The position numbers were made by a program, and so were the translations under genes. A stretch of 15,116 nt of DNA from Rhodospirillaceae bacterium (GTDB taxonomy: Bacteria > Pseudomonadota > Alphaproteobacteria > UBA7985): NCBI GenBank assembly GCA_002700865.1, contig PAFB01000045.1:1-15116 (forward strand). The letters run 5' to 3'. This document shows, piece by piece, positions 7,058 through 13,590 of this stretch (the first letter of the stretch is position 1; the number at the start of each line of letters is the position of its first letter). The notes under the pieces were generated by a model, which was not told where the DNA came from, did no database searches, and saw nothing but the letters and a program-made list of their open reading frames with translations.

Positions 7058-8080
7058 TTACAGAGCAGCCAGAACAGCGTCAGCAACGTCAGCGTCAACC
7101 CAAGAGGTCCACATGTCCTGGTACTCGCTCAGGAAGACCTTAGCGGTATCAGCTGCGGAAGCCTGGTTCGCACCCATGTACGCGTCCAGAGCACCGAGAA
7201 CGGCCATTGGCAGCTCACGGGACAGAACGTAGTCGTATGCACCGGTGTCACGCAGCGCAGGCGTGGTCGCGGTAGCAATGTCGGATGGGGTCCAAGCAGC
7301 AGGGGTTGGGACTTCACAAGAAGCAGGCAGAGCGTCAGCTTCGCGGTGAGCCATTACACAGCCATCCCATACAGACTGGTCGAACTCAACACCCCAGTCC
7401 AGAGCAACGAGCTCGTTTTCAATAGCGATCGCGGTTGGGGTCCAGTAGTAGCCCACCCAGTTGCCGTTGGAAACGTAAGCGTCGGTGATGATGGAGTTCA
7501 TGCCCTCGAAGGAACCTGGGTTCTCAAGGTTCCAGCCCTTGTCTTCCATGCCCCACAGCTTGAACAGCGCGGTGTTGTTGTGCTCACAGCCCCAACCAAT
7601 ACCGATTGGACAGCCGTAGAAGCCACCCGCACCGTCAACGGTAGGAGAAGGGAACAGGTCAGGACGGTCGATCAGTTCAGCAACCGTGTCGATTTCTGGG
7701 TATGCTTCAGCGAATGCTGGGGAAACGTACCAGAATTCACCAGCCTCTGGGAAAGGCTTACCGGTCAGTTCGATTTCGCCGTCAGCGACAGCAGCAGCGA
7801 GAACGTCCTGGTCAACACCAAGGTTCCAGAATTCGGAAACAACCAGCGGGCCAGCGGAGCCCTGAGCCAGAGCGAGCGTCTGGGTCGTGGAAGTTGGGGT
7901 GAAAGTTACGGAACAGCCGTAACCATGCTCAAGAACGAAACCATCGATCTGAGCCAGGATCTGAGCGGTAGACCAGTTGGCTTCGCCAACCGTTACTTCG
8001 CCACACTCAGCATTAGCCGTAGCGCTGAAGCCGAAAGCGGCCGTAGCGATAGAAGCTGCGATAAGCGCGAGCTTTTTCAT
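7058..8080 (-). CDS. Periplasmic substrate-binding protein of a betaine-type ABC importer
   Basis: This 340-residue binding protein captures the ligand in the periplasm and delivers it to the permease. Residues 1-24 are a Sec signal peptide (MKK, hydrophobic core, ANA cleavage site). The mature part has the OpuAC/ProX-type fold cues: CGEVTVGEANW (26-36), GYGC (53-56), FYGCPIGIGWGC (154-165), a GNWVGYYWTPTA segment (206-217) and a C-terminal FLSEYQDMW. Aromatics such as Trp36, Trp85, Trp208, Tyr211, Tyr212 and Trp213 could build the cage that binds a quaternary ammonium group. Six cysteines (26, 56, 157, 165, 241, 255) fall naturally into three disulfides. The ATG at 8080 is chosen over an upstream start because GGGAGGA lies seven bases before it and the signal peptide begins there. 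Glycine betaine, proline betaine, choline or TMAO cannot be told apart. Confidence 0.9.
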   Translation of the reverse strand: MKKLALIAASIATAAFGFSATANAECGEVTVGEANWSTAQILAQIDGFVLEHGYGCSVTFTPTSTTQTLALAQGSAGPLVVSEFWNLGVDQDVLAAAVADGEIELTGKPFPEAGEFWYVSPAFAEAYPEIDTVAELIDRPDLFPSPTVDGAGGFYGCPIGIGWGCEHNNTALFKLWGMEDKGWNLENPGSFEGMNSIITDAYVSNGNWVGYYWTPTAIAIENELVALDWGVEFDQSVWDGCVMAHREADALPASCEVPTPAAWTPSDIATATTPALRDTGAYDYVLSRELPMAVLGALDAYMGANQASAADTAKVFLSEYQDMWTSWVDADVADAVLAAL

Positions 8081-8540
8081 GTGTATGTCCTCCCGAGACA
8101 TTATTTTTCATGGGTGCAAAAAACGCAGAGCTCCTCCTCTACGCCAAGAACCACGCGCAAACTAGGGAAGAACACCCGAACGAGTCAAACCTTTCTCCCG
8201 AACTTGTTGACGGAATTGCACGACTTTTGGCCCTCTTGCTCAATGTTGTCGCTTTCGTGAAATGACTTGTCGCTTTGGTCACTATAGATTTGCAATTTTA
8301 ACGGGAATTTTTTCGTAAAACACGATTAAAAATGGATGTTTTTTCGGGGAAATTGAACTCTTTGTGATCAAGATTCATATTTTCGTCATCAAATTCGCCC
8401 TGACAGCACCAGATTGCGCAATTTGATCCTCAAGGTGCATTTGTCCTCTTTCCGCCATAAGCCCAGCGCCAAGCCGGCCCGCAGTCCAGCGCACAGACCT
8501 TTTCTCCGAGGCCGTTGCTCAGTAATTCAAGGACAAACCG
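8081..8540 (-). promoter_or_regulatory. Upstream region of the betaine-type ABC operon
   Basis: This 460-bp stretch has no convincing gene. It separates the transaminase stop (8541) from the binding-protein start and turns clearly AT-rich between about 8255 and 8430. A TATAGT hexamer on the minus strand (8286-8281) is a possible -10 element without a good -35. The direct repeats at 8246-8276 lie just downstream of it. An inverted repeat, ATCAAATT (8388-8395) with AATTTGAT (8420-8427), lies farther upstream. The operon promoter is expected here; its exact place is inferred. Confidence 0.55.
8246..8276. promoter_or_regulatory. Helically phased direct repeat TTGTCGCTTT, putative operator
   Basis: The decamer TTGTCGCTTT occurs at 8246-8255 and again at 8267-8276, exactly 21 bp apart, which is two helical turns. 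Such phasing suits two regulator protomers on one DNA face. If the TATAGT at 8281-8286 is the -10 element, the repeats overlap the start of the transcript, as expected for a repressor site. Confidence 0.45.
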
Positions 8541-9851
8541 TCACAGGCTTGAGAGTACCCGCCGATACATGTCACCAATCCGTCCAATATCGTCTTCGGT
8601 GATGATCAATGGCGGGGACATGGCGAGGCTGTCGCCGATCGGCCGACAGGAAACGCCTTCCTCCCACAGCTTTTCAAAGGCCGCGCGTCCGCGCGTTCCA
8701 AGGACCTCGCCGCTTTCCAACTGAACCGCCCCGACCAGTCCCATGTTGCGCACGTCAATCACGCCCGGCAGATCACTCAGGCTGTGCAGCATGTCTTCCC
8801 AAGGCTGCGCCATGTTGGCCGCATTCTCGAAAATCTGCTCGTCCCGGTACAGATCCAACGTCGCAATCGCGGCAGCACAGGCCAGCGGGTGGCCGGAGTA
8901 CGTGTAACCGTGGAACAGGTCCGGCATGGTCTCGGGGCCCGCAAGAAAGGCCTCACGCACTGCACCAGTGGTGAAAACGCCGCCCAGCGGCACTGTGGCA
9001 TTGGTGATGCCTTTGGCGACTGTCATCAAATCGGGGGTCACGCCGAACTTCTGGTAAGCAAAAGCCGTCCCGAGGCGGCCAAAACCGCTGATCACTTCGT
9101 CGAAAATCAACAGAATGCCGTGACGGTCACAAATCTCACGCAAGCGCTGCAGATACCCCACCGGCGGCGGGAACACCCCACCGGCACCGGCAACCGGCTC
9201 AACGATGCAGGCTGCGACGGTGTGGCCGCCGTAGGTCTGGCAGATTTCTTCGAGATCATCAGCCAGATGCGCGCCGTGTGCGGGCTGGCCGCGCTGGAAG
9301 GCATTGTCGGGCAGAATTTGAGTATGCCGCATGTGCTTTGCGTCTGGGTAGAGCGTGCCGAACTGGCCCTTGTTCAGGCCGATCCCGCCAACACTCAAGC
9401 CGCCGAAGTTGATCCCGTGGTAGGCCTTCTGCCGCCCCACCAAAACCCGCCGCTGACCCTCACCGCGCGCTTGATGATAAGCGAGGGCGATCTTCAAGGC
9501 CGTATCAACGGCTTCTGAGCCCGAATTGGTGAAGAATACGTGATCAAATTCAGGCGTCATCTCCGTCAGCCGGTTCGCGGCTTCGAAGGCAATGGCGTGA
9601 CCCTGGTTAAAGCTGTGCGCGAAATCGAGGGTTTCAGCCTGCTTCTGAATGGCTTTGACGATTGGCTTACGATTATGGCCGGCGTTACAGCACCAAAGCC
9701 CGCCGGTCCCGTCGATCAGCTGGTGCCCTTCGATGGTGGTGTAGTAAATGCCGTCAGCACTGCCGATGATGCGTGGGTTGTCCTTGAACCAGCGGCTCGC
9801 GGTGAAAGGCATCCAATAGGCGTCGAGATTGTTGGGCAGCTGTACGTTCAT
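8541..9851 (-). CDS. Class III omega-amino acid:pyruvate transaminase (beta-alanine-pyruvate type)
   Basis: This PLP enzyme of 436 residues moves the terminal amino group of an omega-amino acid to pyruvate or another oxo acid. Counting from the ATG at 9851, the signs are MPFTASRWFKDNPR (14-27), DGTGGLWCCNAGH (47-59), the phosphate-binding SGSEA region (110-114), AYHG (143-146), IFDEVISGFGR with the pyridine-nitrogen Asp251, and VAKGITN with the Schiff-base Lys280. The order and wording of these motifs best fit beta-alanine:pyruvate transaminases; taurine:pyruvate or 5-aminovalerate transaminase are alternatives. The ATG lies two bases after the stop of the CoA-transferase gene, so translation is probably coupled. 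With glutaryl-CoA dehydrogenase in the same cluster, a C5 omega-amino acid is an attractive inferred substrate. Confidence 0.88.
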   Translation of the reverse strand: MNVQLPNNLDAYWMPFTASRWFKDNPRIIGSADGIYYTTIEGHQLIDGTGGLWCCNAGHNRKPIVKAIQKQAETLDFAHSFNQGHAIAFEAANRLTEMTPEFDHVFFTNSGSEAVDTALKIALAYHQARGEGQRRVLVGRQKAYHGINFGGLSVGGIGLNKGQFGTLYPDAKHMRHTQILPDNAFQRGQPAHGAHLADDLEEICQTYGGHTVAACIVEPVAGAGGVFPPPVGYLQRLREICDRHGILLIFDEVISGFGRLGTAFAYQKFGVTPDLMTVAKGITNATVPLGGVFTTGAVREAFLAGPETMPDLFHGYTYSGHPLACAAAIATLDLYRDEQIFENAANMAQPWEDMLHSLSDLPGVIDVRNMGLVGAVQLESGEVLGTRGRAAFEKLWEEGVSCRPIGDSLAMSPPLIITEDDIGRIGDMYRRVLSSL

Positions 9852-9853
9852 GA

Positions 9854-10987
9854 TCACCACTCAATTTCATCAAAGTTGGTATCGCCCAGTGCGGGGGCGG
9901 TTTTCTCGACCTTCAACGAAGCCTCAGAAAACTTCAAGGGCGTTCGTAGTCCCGGCACACCTTGAGGCTCAATCCGAATACCCCGGTGGATAAACTGCGG
10001 ATCAGCGTGCGCTTCTTCGATGGCGTTGATCGGTCCGGCAGGCACGCCCTGCGCGGTCAATTTGTCGATCAGATCCTCGCGCGTGAAAGCGGCGGTCGCG
10101 CGGTTGAGTATCTCAGCCATTTCTTCGAGGTGCGCCACCCGAGCGGCGTTGTTGATGAAGTCCGGCGAGTTTGCAATCTCTGGAATGCCCAGCACCTCGC
10201 ACAACAGCCCAAATTGCCGATCATTGCCGGTGGCAATAATGATATGGCCGTCGCTACATGCATAGGTTTCATAGGGGACCAAATTCGGATGCCGGTTGCC
10301 GCGCCGCTTGGGGGACTTGCCGGTGACCATAAAGTTCAGGCCCTGATTGGCCAGCACAGCCGAAAGCGTATCAAACAGCGCCAGATCGACCTCCTGCCCT
10401 CGCCCCGTCTCCGCCCGCATTTTCAGCGCGGCCTGAATGCCCACAACGCCATAAATCCCGGTGAAAATATCCGCAAAGGCCACGCCCATCTTTTGCGGCT
10501 CGCGATCCGCAGGTCCGGTGATGTCCATAATGCCGCTCATCCCCTGGATCAGCAGATCATAACCCGGCTGTGACGCGCGCGGCCCGTCCTGTCCAAAGCC
10601 AGTGATCGACGCGTAGACGACCCCCGGATTGCTTGCTGCCACGCTGACATAGTCGAGCGCAAACTTATCCAGTCCGCCCTTCTTGTAATTCTGGATAATC
10701 ACATCCGCCTGAGCGGCCAGTTTCTGCACCTGTTTGAGGTCGGAGGGGTCTTTGAGATTGGCGATAACGGAACGCTTGCCGCGGTTGCAGCTAAAGTAGT
10801 AAGCCGCCGTTTTCTCGCCTTCACGCTCAACAAAAGGCGGTCCCCAGTGGCGGGTATCATCGCCCGCCGGGGCTTCGATTTTGACCACGTCTGCGCCCAT
10901 GTCAGCCAGCGTCTGGCCGATCCATGGTCCGGCCAAAATGCGCGAGAGGTCGAGAACCTTTAGACCGTCGTAGGGATATCCACTCAC
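9854..10987 (-). CDS. Class III (CaiB/BaiF) CoA-transferase, possibly glutarate-specific
   Basis: This 377-residue family III CoA-transferase moves CoA from one acyl-CoA to a free acid through an aspartyl-CoA intermediate. It begins with the typical GLKVLDLSRILAGPW (8-22) and DMGADVVKIEAPAGDDTR (29-46). Other family stretches are FSCNRGKRSV (65-74), GFGQDGPRASQPGYD (130-144) and GVAFADIFTGIYG (168-180), in which Asp173 is the expected catalytic aspartate. The start is GTG, with a purine-rich AAAGGGCGGG upstream; there is no nearby ATG. The glutaryl-CoA dehydrogenase gene lies 52 bp upstream and the transaminase gene 2 bp downstream, all on one strand. Activation of glutarate with succinyl-CoA as donor, as in SUGCT-type enzymes, is inferred from that context; the sequence alone does not give the acid. 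Confidence 0.88.
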   Translation of the reverse strand: MSGYPYDGLKVLDLSRILAGPWIGQTLADMGADVVKIEAPAGDDTRHWGPPFVEREGEKTAAYYFSCNRGKRSVIANLKDPSDLKQVQKLAAQADVIIQNYKKGGLDKFALDYVSVAASNPGVVYASITGFGQDGPRASQPGYDLLIQGMSGIMDITGPADREPQKMGVAFADIFTGIYGVVGIQAALKMRAETGRGQEVDLALFDTLSAVLANQGLNFMVTGKSPKRRGNRHPNLVPYETYACSDGHIIIATGNDRQFGLLCEVLGIPEIANSPDFINNAARVAHLEEMAEILNRATAAFTREDLIDKLTAQGVPAGPINAIEEAHADPQFIHRGIRIEPQGVPGLRTPLKFSEASLKVEKTAPALGDTNFDEIEW

Positions 10988-11039
10988 TGCCCGCCCTTTC
11001 CTGTTACTGTTTGTGCGCAGCTTTGGCCGCTTAGGTTCC

Positions 11040-12227
11040 TTAGAAGAACGCTTGCAGCCCGGTTTGCGCGCGTCCGAGAATCAGCGCGTGGACGTCGTGC
11101 GTACCTTCATAGGTGTTGACGGTTTCCAAATTGGCGGCATGGCGCATGATCTGGTAGCCGATCTGGATGCCGTTGCCGCCGTGCATGTCTCGGCTCATCC
11201 GCGCAATATCGAGCGCTTTCCCGCAGTTGTTTCGCTTCACAATCGAAATCATCTCCGGCGACATCTTTCCCGCATCCATCAAGCGACCGACGCGCAAAGA
11301 CCCTTGCAGGCCCAGCGCGATTTCGGTTTGCATGTCGGCCAGTTTTTTCTGGAACAGTTGTGTCGCCGCCAGCGGGCGGTTGAATTGCTTGCGGTCCATG
11401 CCATAGCTGTGTGCGCGGAACCAGCAATCTTCGGCCGCGCCCATCGCGCCCCAGGAAATGCCGTAGCGCGCTGAGTTCAAACAGCTAAACGGTCCTTTGA
11501 GTCCTTCAACATGGGGCAAGATCGCGTCTTCACCGACTTCCACGCCCTCCATGACGATTTCGCCCGTGACCGACGCACGCAGGGACAGCTTGCCCTCAAT
11601 TTTCGGCGCGCTCAGCCCGGTCATGCCCTTCTCAAGGACAAAGCCCTTGATCCGGTTTCCGTGGTCCTCAGACTTGGCCCAGACCACGAACACATCCGCA
11701 ATCGGTGCGTTCGAAATCCACATTTTCGAGCCCGTCAGGCGATACCCCGTCGCGGTTTTCTCAGCGCGGGTTTTCATCGAACCGGGGTCCGAGCCAGCTT
11801 CGGGTTCTGTCAGGCCAAAGCAACCGATCCACTCACCCGAGGCAAGCTTGGGCAGATACTTCATTTTCTGCTCTTCAGTGCCAAATTGGTTGATGGGGTG
11901 CATGACCAGCGAGGACTGCACCGAGGCCATGGAGCGATAACCGCTGTCCACCCGCTCGATTTCCCGCGCGATCAAACCGTAGGAGACGTAGGACGCCCCG
12001 ACCCCGCCGTACTGCTCAGGAATGGTGACGCCGAGCATCCCGGCCTGTCCCATGAGTGGAAACAGACCCGGTTCTACCTTTTCATTCAAATACATGTCCT
12101 CGACGCGGGTTTGCAGTTCCGCCTGCGCGAAAGCTGCCGCGCTCTGGCGGATCATGCGTTCCTCATCGCTGAGTTGGTCTTCAATTAAAAACGGGTCTTC
12201 CCACTGAAAAGCCGGCACAGGGCGCAT
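11040..12227 (-). CDS. gcdH: Glutaryl-CoA dehydrogenase
   Basis: This FAD enzyme oxidises and decarboxylates glutaryl-CoA to crotonyl-CoA in lysine, tryptophan and glutarate breakdown and passes electrons to ETF. The 395-residue protein has FGLTEPEAGSDPGSM (137-151), KMWISNAPIADVFVVWAK (168-185), ARMSRDMHGGNGI (342-354) and the C-terminal NTYEGTHDVHALILGRAQTG. Glu374 is the catalytic base and matches human Glu370. Arg98 in DSGYRS matches human Arg94, which binds the distal carboxylate, so glutaryl-CoA rather than a simple acyl-CoA is well supported. The start is uncertain: GGAGG touches the ATG at 12227 with no spacer, while a GTG three codons later (12218) has a nine-base spacer. It is the first gene of a three-gene minus-strand cluster. 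Confidence 0.95.
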   Translation of the reverse strand: MRPVPAFQWEDPFLIEDQLSDEERMIRQSAAAFAQAELQTRVEDMYLNEKVEPGLFPLMGQAGMLGVTIPEQYGGVGASYVSYGLIAREIERVDSGYRSMASVQSSLVMHPINQFGTEEQKMKYLPKLASGEWIGCFGLTEPEAGSDPGSMKTRAEKTATGYRLTGSKMWISNAPIADVFVVWAKSEDHGNRIKGFVLEKGMTGLSAPKIEGKLSLRASVTGEIVMEGVEVGEDAILPHVEGLKGPFSCLNSARYGISWGAMGAAEDCWFRAHSYGMDRKQFNRPLAATQLFQKKLADMQTEIALGLQGSLRVGRLMDAGKMSPEMISIVKRNNCGKALDIARMSRDMHGGNGIQIGYQIMRHAANLETVNTYEGTHDVHALILGRAQTGLQAFF

Positions 12228-12252
12228 CCTCCACTAAAAAATCACCGAAACC

Positions 12253-12315
12253 TTAGACACCCTACCCGTGCGCACAATAGGGGTATTTGCCGCGTGGCTC
12301 CTTTGCTCTGTCTAA
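12253..12315 (-). promoter_or_regulatory. Inverted repeats in the gcdH upstream region
   Basis: TTAGACA (12253-12259) is matched by its exact complement TGTCTAA (12309-12315). Inside lie CCCTA (12260-12264) and TAGGG (12278-12282) on either side of the palindrome GTGCGCAC. The octamer CAATAGGG (12275-12282) also occurs upstream of the neighbouring ArsR gene. The nested symmetry suggests a regulator site in the 110-bp gap between the ArsR gene and gcdH. Confidence 0.45.
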
Positions 12316-12337
12316 GCGAGCCCAGTCGGCGGTGCGG

Positions 12338-12673
12338 TTAGTCGGACTTACAGAACTCGCGATAAAGGATGGCGACAACCTCCTTAGCGATGGTGTCGGC
12401 GAGGCTGTAGTAGATGAATTTTTCGTCGCGCCGTGTGGACACTAGACCGGAAAGCTTTAGCCGGTTCAGGTGATGCGAGGTCAGGCTTTGCTTCGCCCCG
12501 ACAATCTCCGCCAATTCCGTGACGGTGCGCTCGTTATCGATCAGATTGCACAGCAGCATCAAGCGTGTCGGCGTGGCCAACGCTTTGAGAAAGTCACAGG
12601 CAGCCTCGGCCTTAGCAACCATTTCGTCGGGATTGATTTCGTCTAACAGGCCTGAATCGGCAGGGTTTGACAT
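12338..12673 (-). CDS. ArsR-family winged-helix repressor, BigR/SqrR-like
   Basis: This is a 111-residue dimeric DNA-binding repressor. The core is LATPTRLMLLCNL (32-44), the helix-turn-helix VTELAEIVGAKQSLTSHHLNRLKLSGLV (51-78) and the wing STRRDEKFIYYSL (79-91). It has Cys42 in the RLMLLCNL segment and Cys108 near the C-terminus (FCKSD). Xylella BigR and Rhodobacter SqrR use a cysteine pair at these positions, 66 residues apart, to sense persulfides or oxidants, so a redox or reactive-sulfur sensor is likely. A third cysteine, Cys26, is extra. There are no clear metal-binding motifs such as the ELCVCDL of ArsR/SmtB. The ATG at 12673 is preferred; an upstream TTG at 12694 falls inside the palindrome at 12695-12705 and lacks homology. 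No sulfur-oxidation gene is in the window. Confidence 0.87.
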   Translation of the reverse strand: MSNPADSGLLDEINPDEMVAKAEAACDFLKALATPTRLMLLCNLIDNERTVTELAEIVGAKQSLTSHHLNRLKLSGLVSTRRDEKFIYYSLADTIAKEVVAILYREFCKSD

Positions 12674-12691
12674 GGTCCGTGCACACCGTCG

Positions 12692-12705
12692 CAATAGGGA
12701 CCCTA
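12692..12705 (-). promoter_or_regulatory. Palindrome TAGGGACCCTA upstream of the ArsR gene, putative autoregulatory operator
   Basis: TAGGG (12695-12699) and CCCTA (12701-12705) are perfectly symmetrical around one base, about 22 bp before the ArsR-gene ATG. The octamer CAATAGGG starts at 12692 and recurs in the gcdH upstream region. ArsR repressors usually bind symmetrical sites at their own promoters; assignment to this protein is inference. Confidence 0.45.
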
Positions 12706-12759
12706 ACCTTCGGACAGGCCCCCCACCTTGTCAATCAGGGGAAGACCGGCCAAGGCAGG

Positions 12760-12810
12760 TCAAAAAGTCACGTATTCACGCGTTCCCACCAAAAACCTGT
12801 CTCAAAAAGT
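12760..12810 (+). promoter_or_regulatory. Direct repeat TCAAAAAGT upstream of the sigma-54 promoter
   Basis: TCAAAAAGT occurs at 12760-12768 and 12802-12810, 42 bp apart (four helical turns). The second copy ends 14 bp before the sigma-54-like promoter element. The pair may be an upstream activating site for an enhancer-binding protein, although A-rich words recur by chance easily. Confidence 0.3.
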
Positions 12811-12824
12811 GTTATGCGCCTTAT

Positions 12825-12842
12825 CTGGCACGGTTCCTGCAT
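12825..12842 (+). promoter_or_regulatory. Putative sigma-54 (RpoN) promoter
   Basis: CTGGCACG (12825-12832), four bases, then CTGCA (12837-12841) matches the YTGGCACG-N4-TTGCW consensus at every position but one. The invariant GG (12827-12828) and GC (12839-12840) have the required ten-base separation. Transcription would start near 12852, leaving a leader of about 36 nt before the ATG at 12888. Nothing comparable was noticed at the other genes, but the other promoters were not searched exhaustively. Confidence 0.7.
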
Positions 12843-12887
12843 CATTATGCGTATTACGGGCTACGGCCCCATTTTAAGAGATTTGCT

Positions 12888-13493
12888 ATGCTTGCGTCAC
12901 TATTTCAGGGCGCGCAGGGCTTGTTTGTTTGGACTTTGGACTGGCTCAATTTCGGAGCCCGCGACCCAATGGGTCAGGAATCGCTCACCATGGTTGAAGC
13001 CTCCGCGCTTCATTTGACCGACGTGTCGCAGGTGCAGCCAACCCCCAAAGGCAGCTTTGAACAGGTCGATCGCGCAACAGTTCTGGACGAAATCACCGCT
13101 TGGGCTAACGAGGCCCCGGCCCCAACGCTCAACCCAGCGGAAACGGATTTAATCGCCGCCGCTGCCTGGCTGGACCAGGATACCGGGTCGGATGCAGACC
13201 TGATTGTTCAATTTGCACTGCACGATGCCAATGGCTTGACCTATGACGCCCTGCTCGCCACCGCCCAGACCGTCGCAGCGCAGGCCACGTTCAGCCCGCT
13301 GATCCAACCCGCCATTATGGTCGAGTTGGACCCACTGGAAACCGCCGGACTGATTACCGTGTCGGGCACCGCAGACGCTGCCACGCTCGATGCATCGGTT
13401 TATCTGCCCTTGGCGTTCACCCTTGCCGATGCACAGGGTGCCGAAGCGGCCTTTGATGGGCGGATTGGGGTTTGGGATAGCGACCTGATCTAG
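12888..13493 (+). CDS. Acidic protein of unknown family, first of a tandem paralogue pair
   Basis: I do not recognise this 201-residue protein. It has roughly 28 acidic and only 4 basic residues, so its pI must be very low. An N-terminal hydrophobic, aromatic stretch (FQGAQGLFVWTLDWLNFG, 6-23) lacks a basic n-region and is weak as a signal peptide. A variable acidic middle follows (24-103). The C-terminal 98 residues align with the next gene's product: DLIV, D-x-NGLT (113-118), FS (135-136), P-x-I-x-V-x-L (141-147), GT (160-161), YLPL (172-175), FD (189-190) and DLI at the end. The ATG at 12888 has AAGAG seven bases upstream and follows a sigma-54-like promoter; the frame is open back to 12519, but that part overlaps the ArsR gene in antisense and looks noncoding. 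Confidence 0.75.
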   Translation: MLASLFQGAQGLFVWTLDWLNFGARDPMGQESLTMVEASALHLTDVSQVQPTPKGSFEQVDRATVLDEITAWANEAPAPTLNPAETDLIAAAAWLDQDTGSDADLIVQFALHDANGLTYDALLATAQTVAAQATFSPLIQPAIMVELDPLETAGLITVSGTADAATLDASVYLPLAFTLADAQGAEAAFDGRIGVWDSDLI

Positions 13494-13516
13494 GCTTCAT
13501 GCAGGCCTCCTTGGTC

Positions 13517-13576
13517 GGTTGAGCCTTGTTTTTCGCCCTTGTCTGGGCGTAGGGAGAGGTCCCCCCTTTCTCAACC
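13517..13576 (+). other. Possible structured RNA leader between the paralogues
   Basis: GGTTGAG (13517-13523) pairs with CTCAACC (13570-13576). Inside are two small hairpins, CGCCC/GGGCG (13534-13538 with 13545-13549) and GGGA/TCCC (13552-13555 with 13560-13563), giving a three-way-junction drawing. The ATG of the second paralogue follows 14 bases later without a clear ribosome binding site. It may attenuate or couple expression; chance pairing is possible. Confidence 0.35.
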
Positions 13577-13590
13577 GTGCGCGTTCCACA

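Noticed and set aside
8015..8113. Small ORF of about 32 codons (ATG at 8113-8111) overlapping the binding-protein start out of frame
   Set aside because: The GAGGAGGAG upstream is too far from its ATG, and the product has no recognisable features; a regulatory upstream ORF cannot be supported.
8784..9518. Open frame of 244 codons opposite the transaminase gene
   Set aside because: It is an antisense shadow; the minus-strand frame has all PLP-enzyme motifs.
12519..12887. In-frame extension of the first acidic paralogue back to 12519
   Set aside because: It would overlap the ArsR gene in antisense and span the sigma-54 element and palindrome; the ATG at 12888 has a ribosome binding site and the hydrophobic N-terminus seen also in the paralogue.
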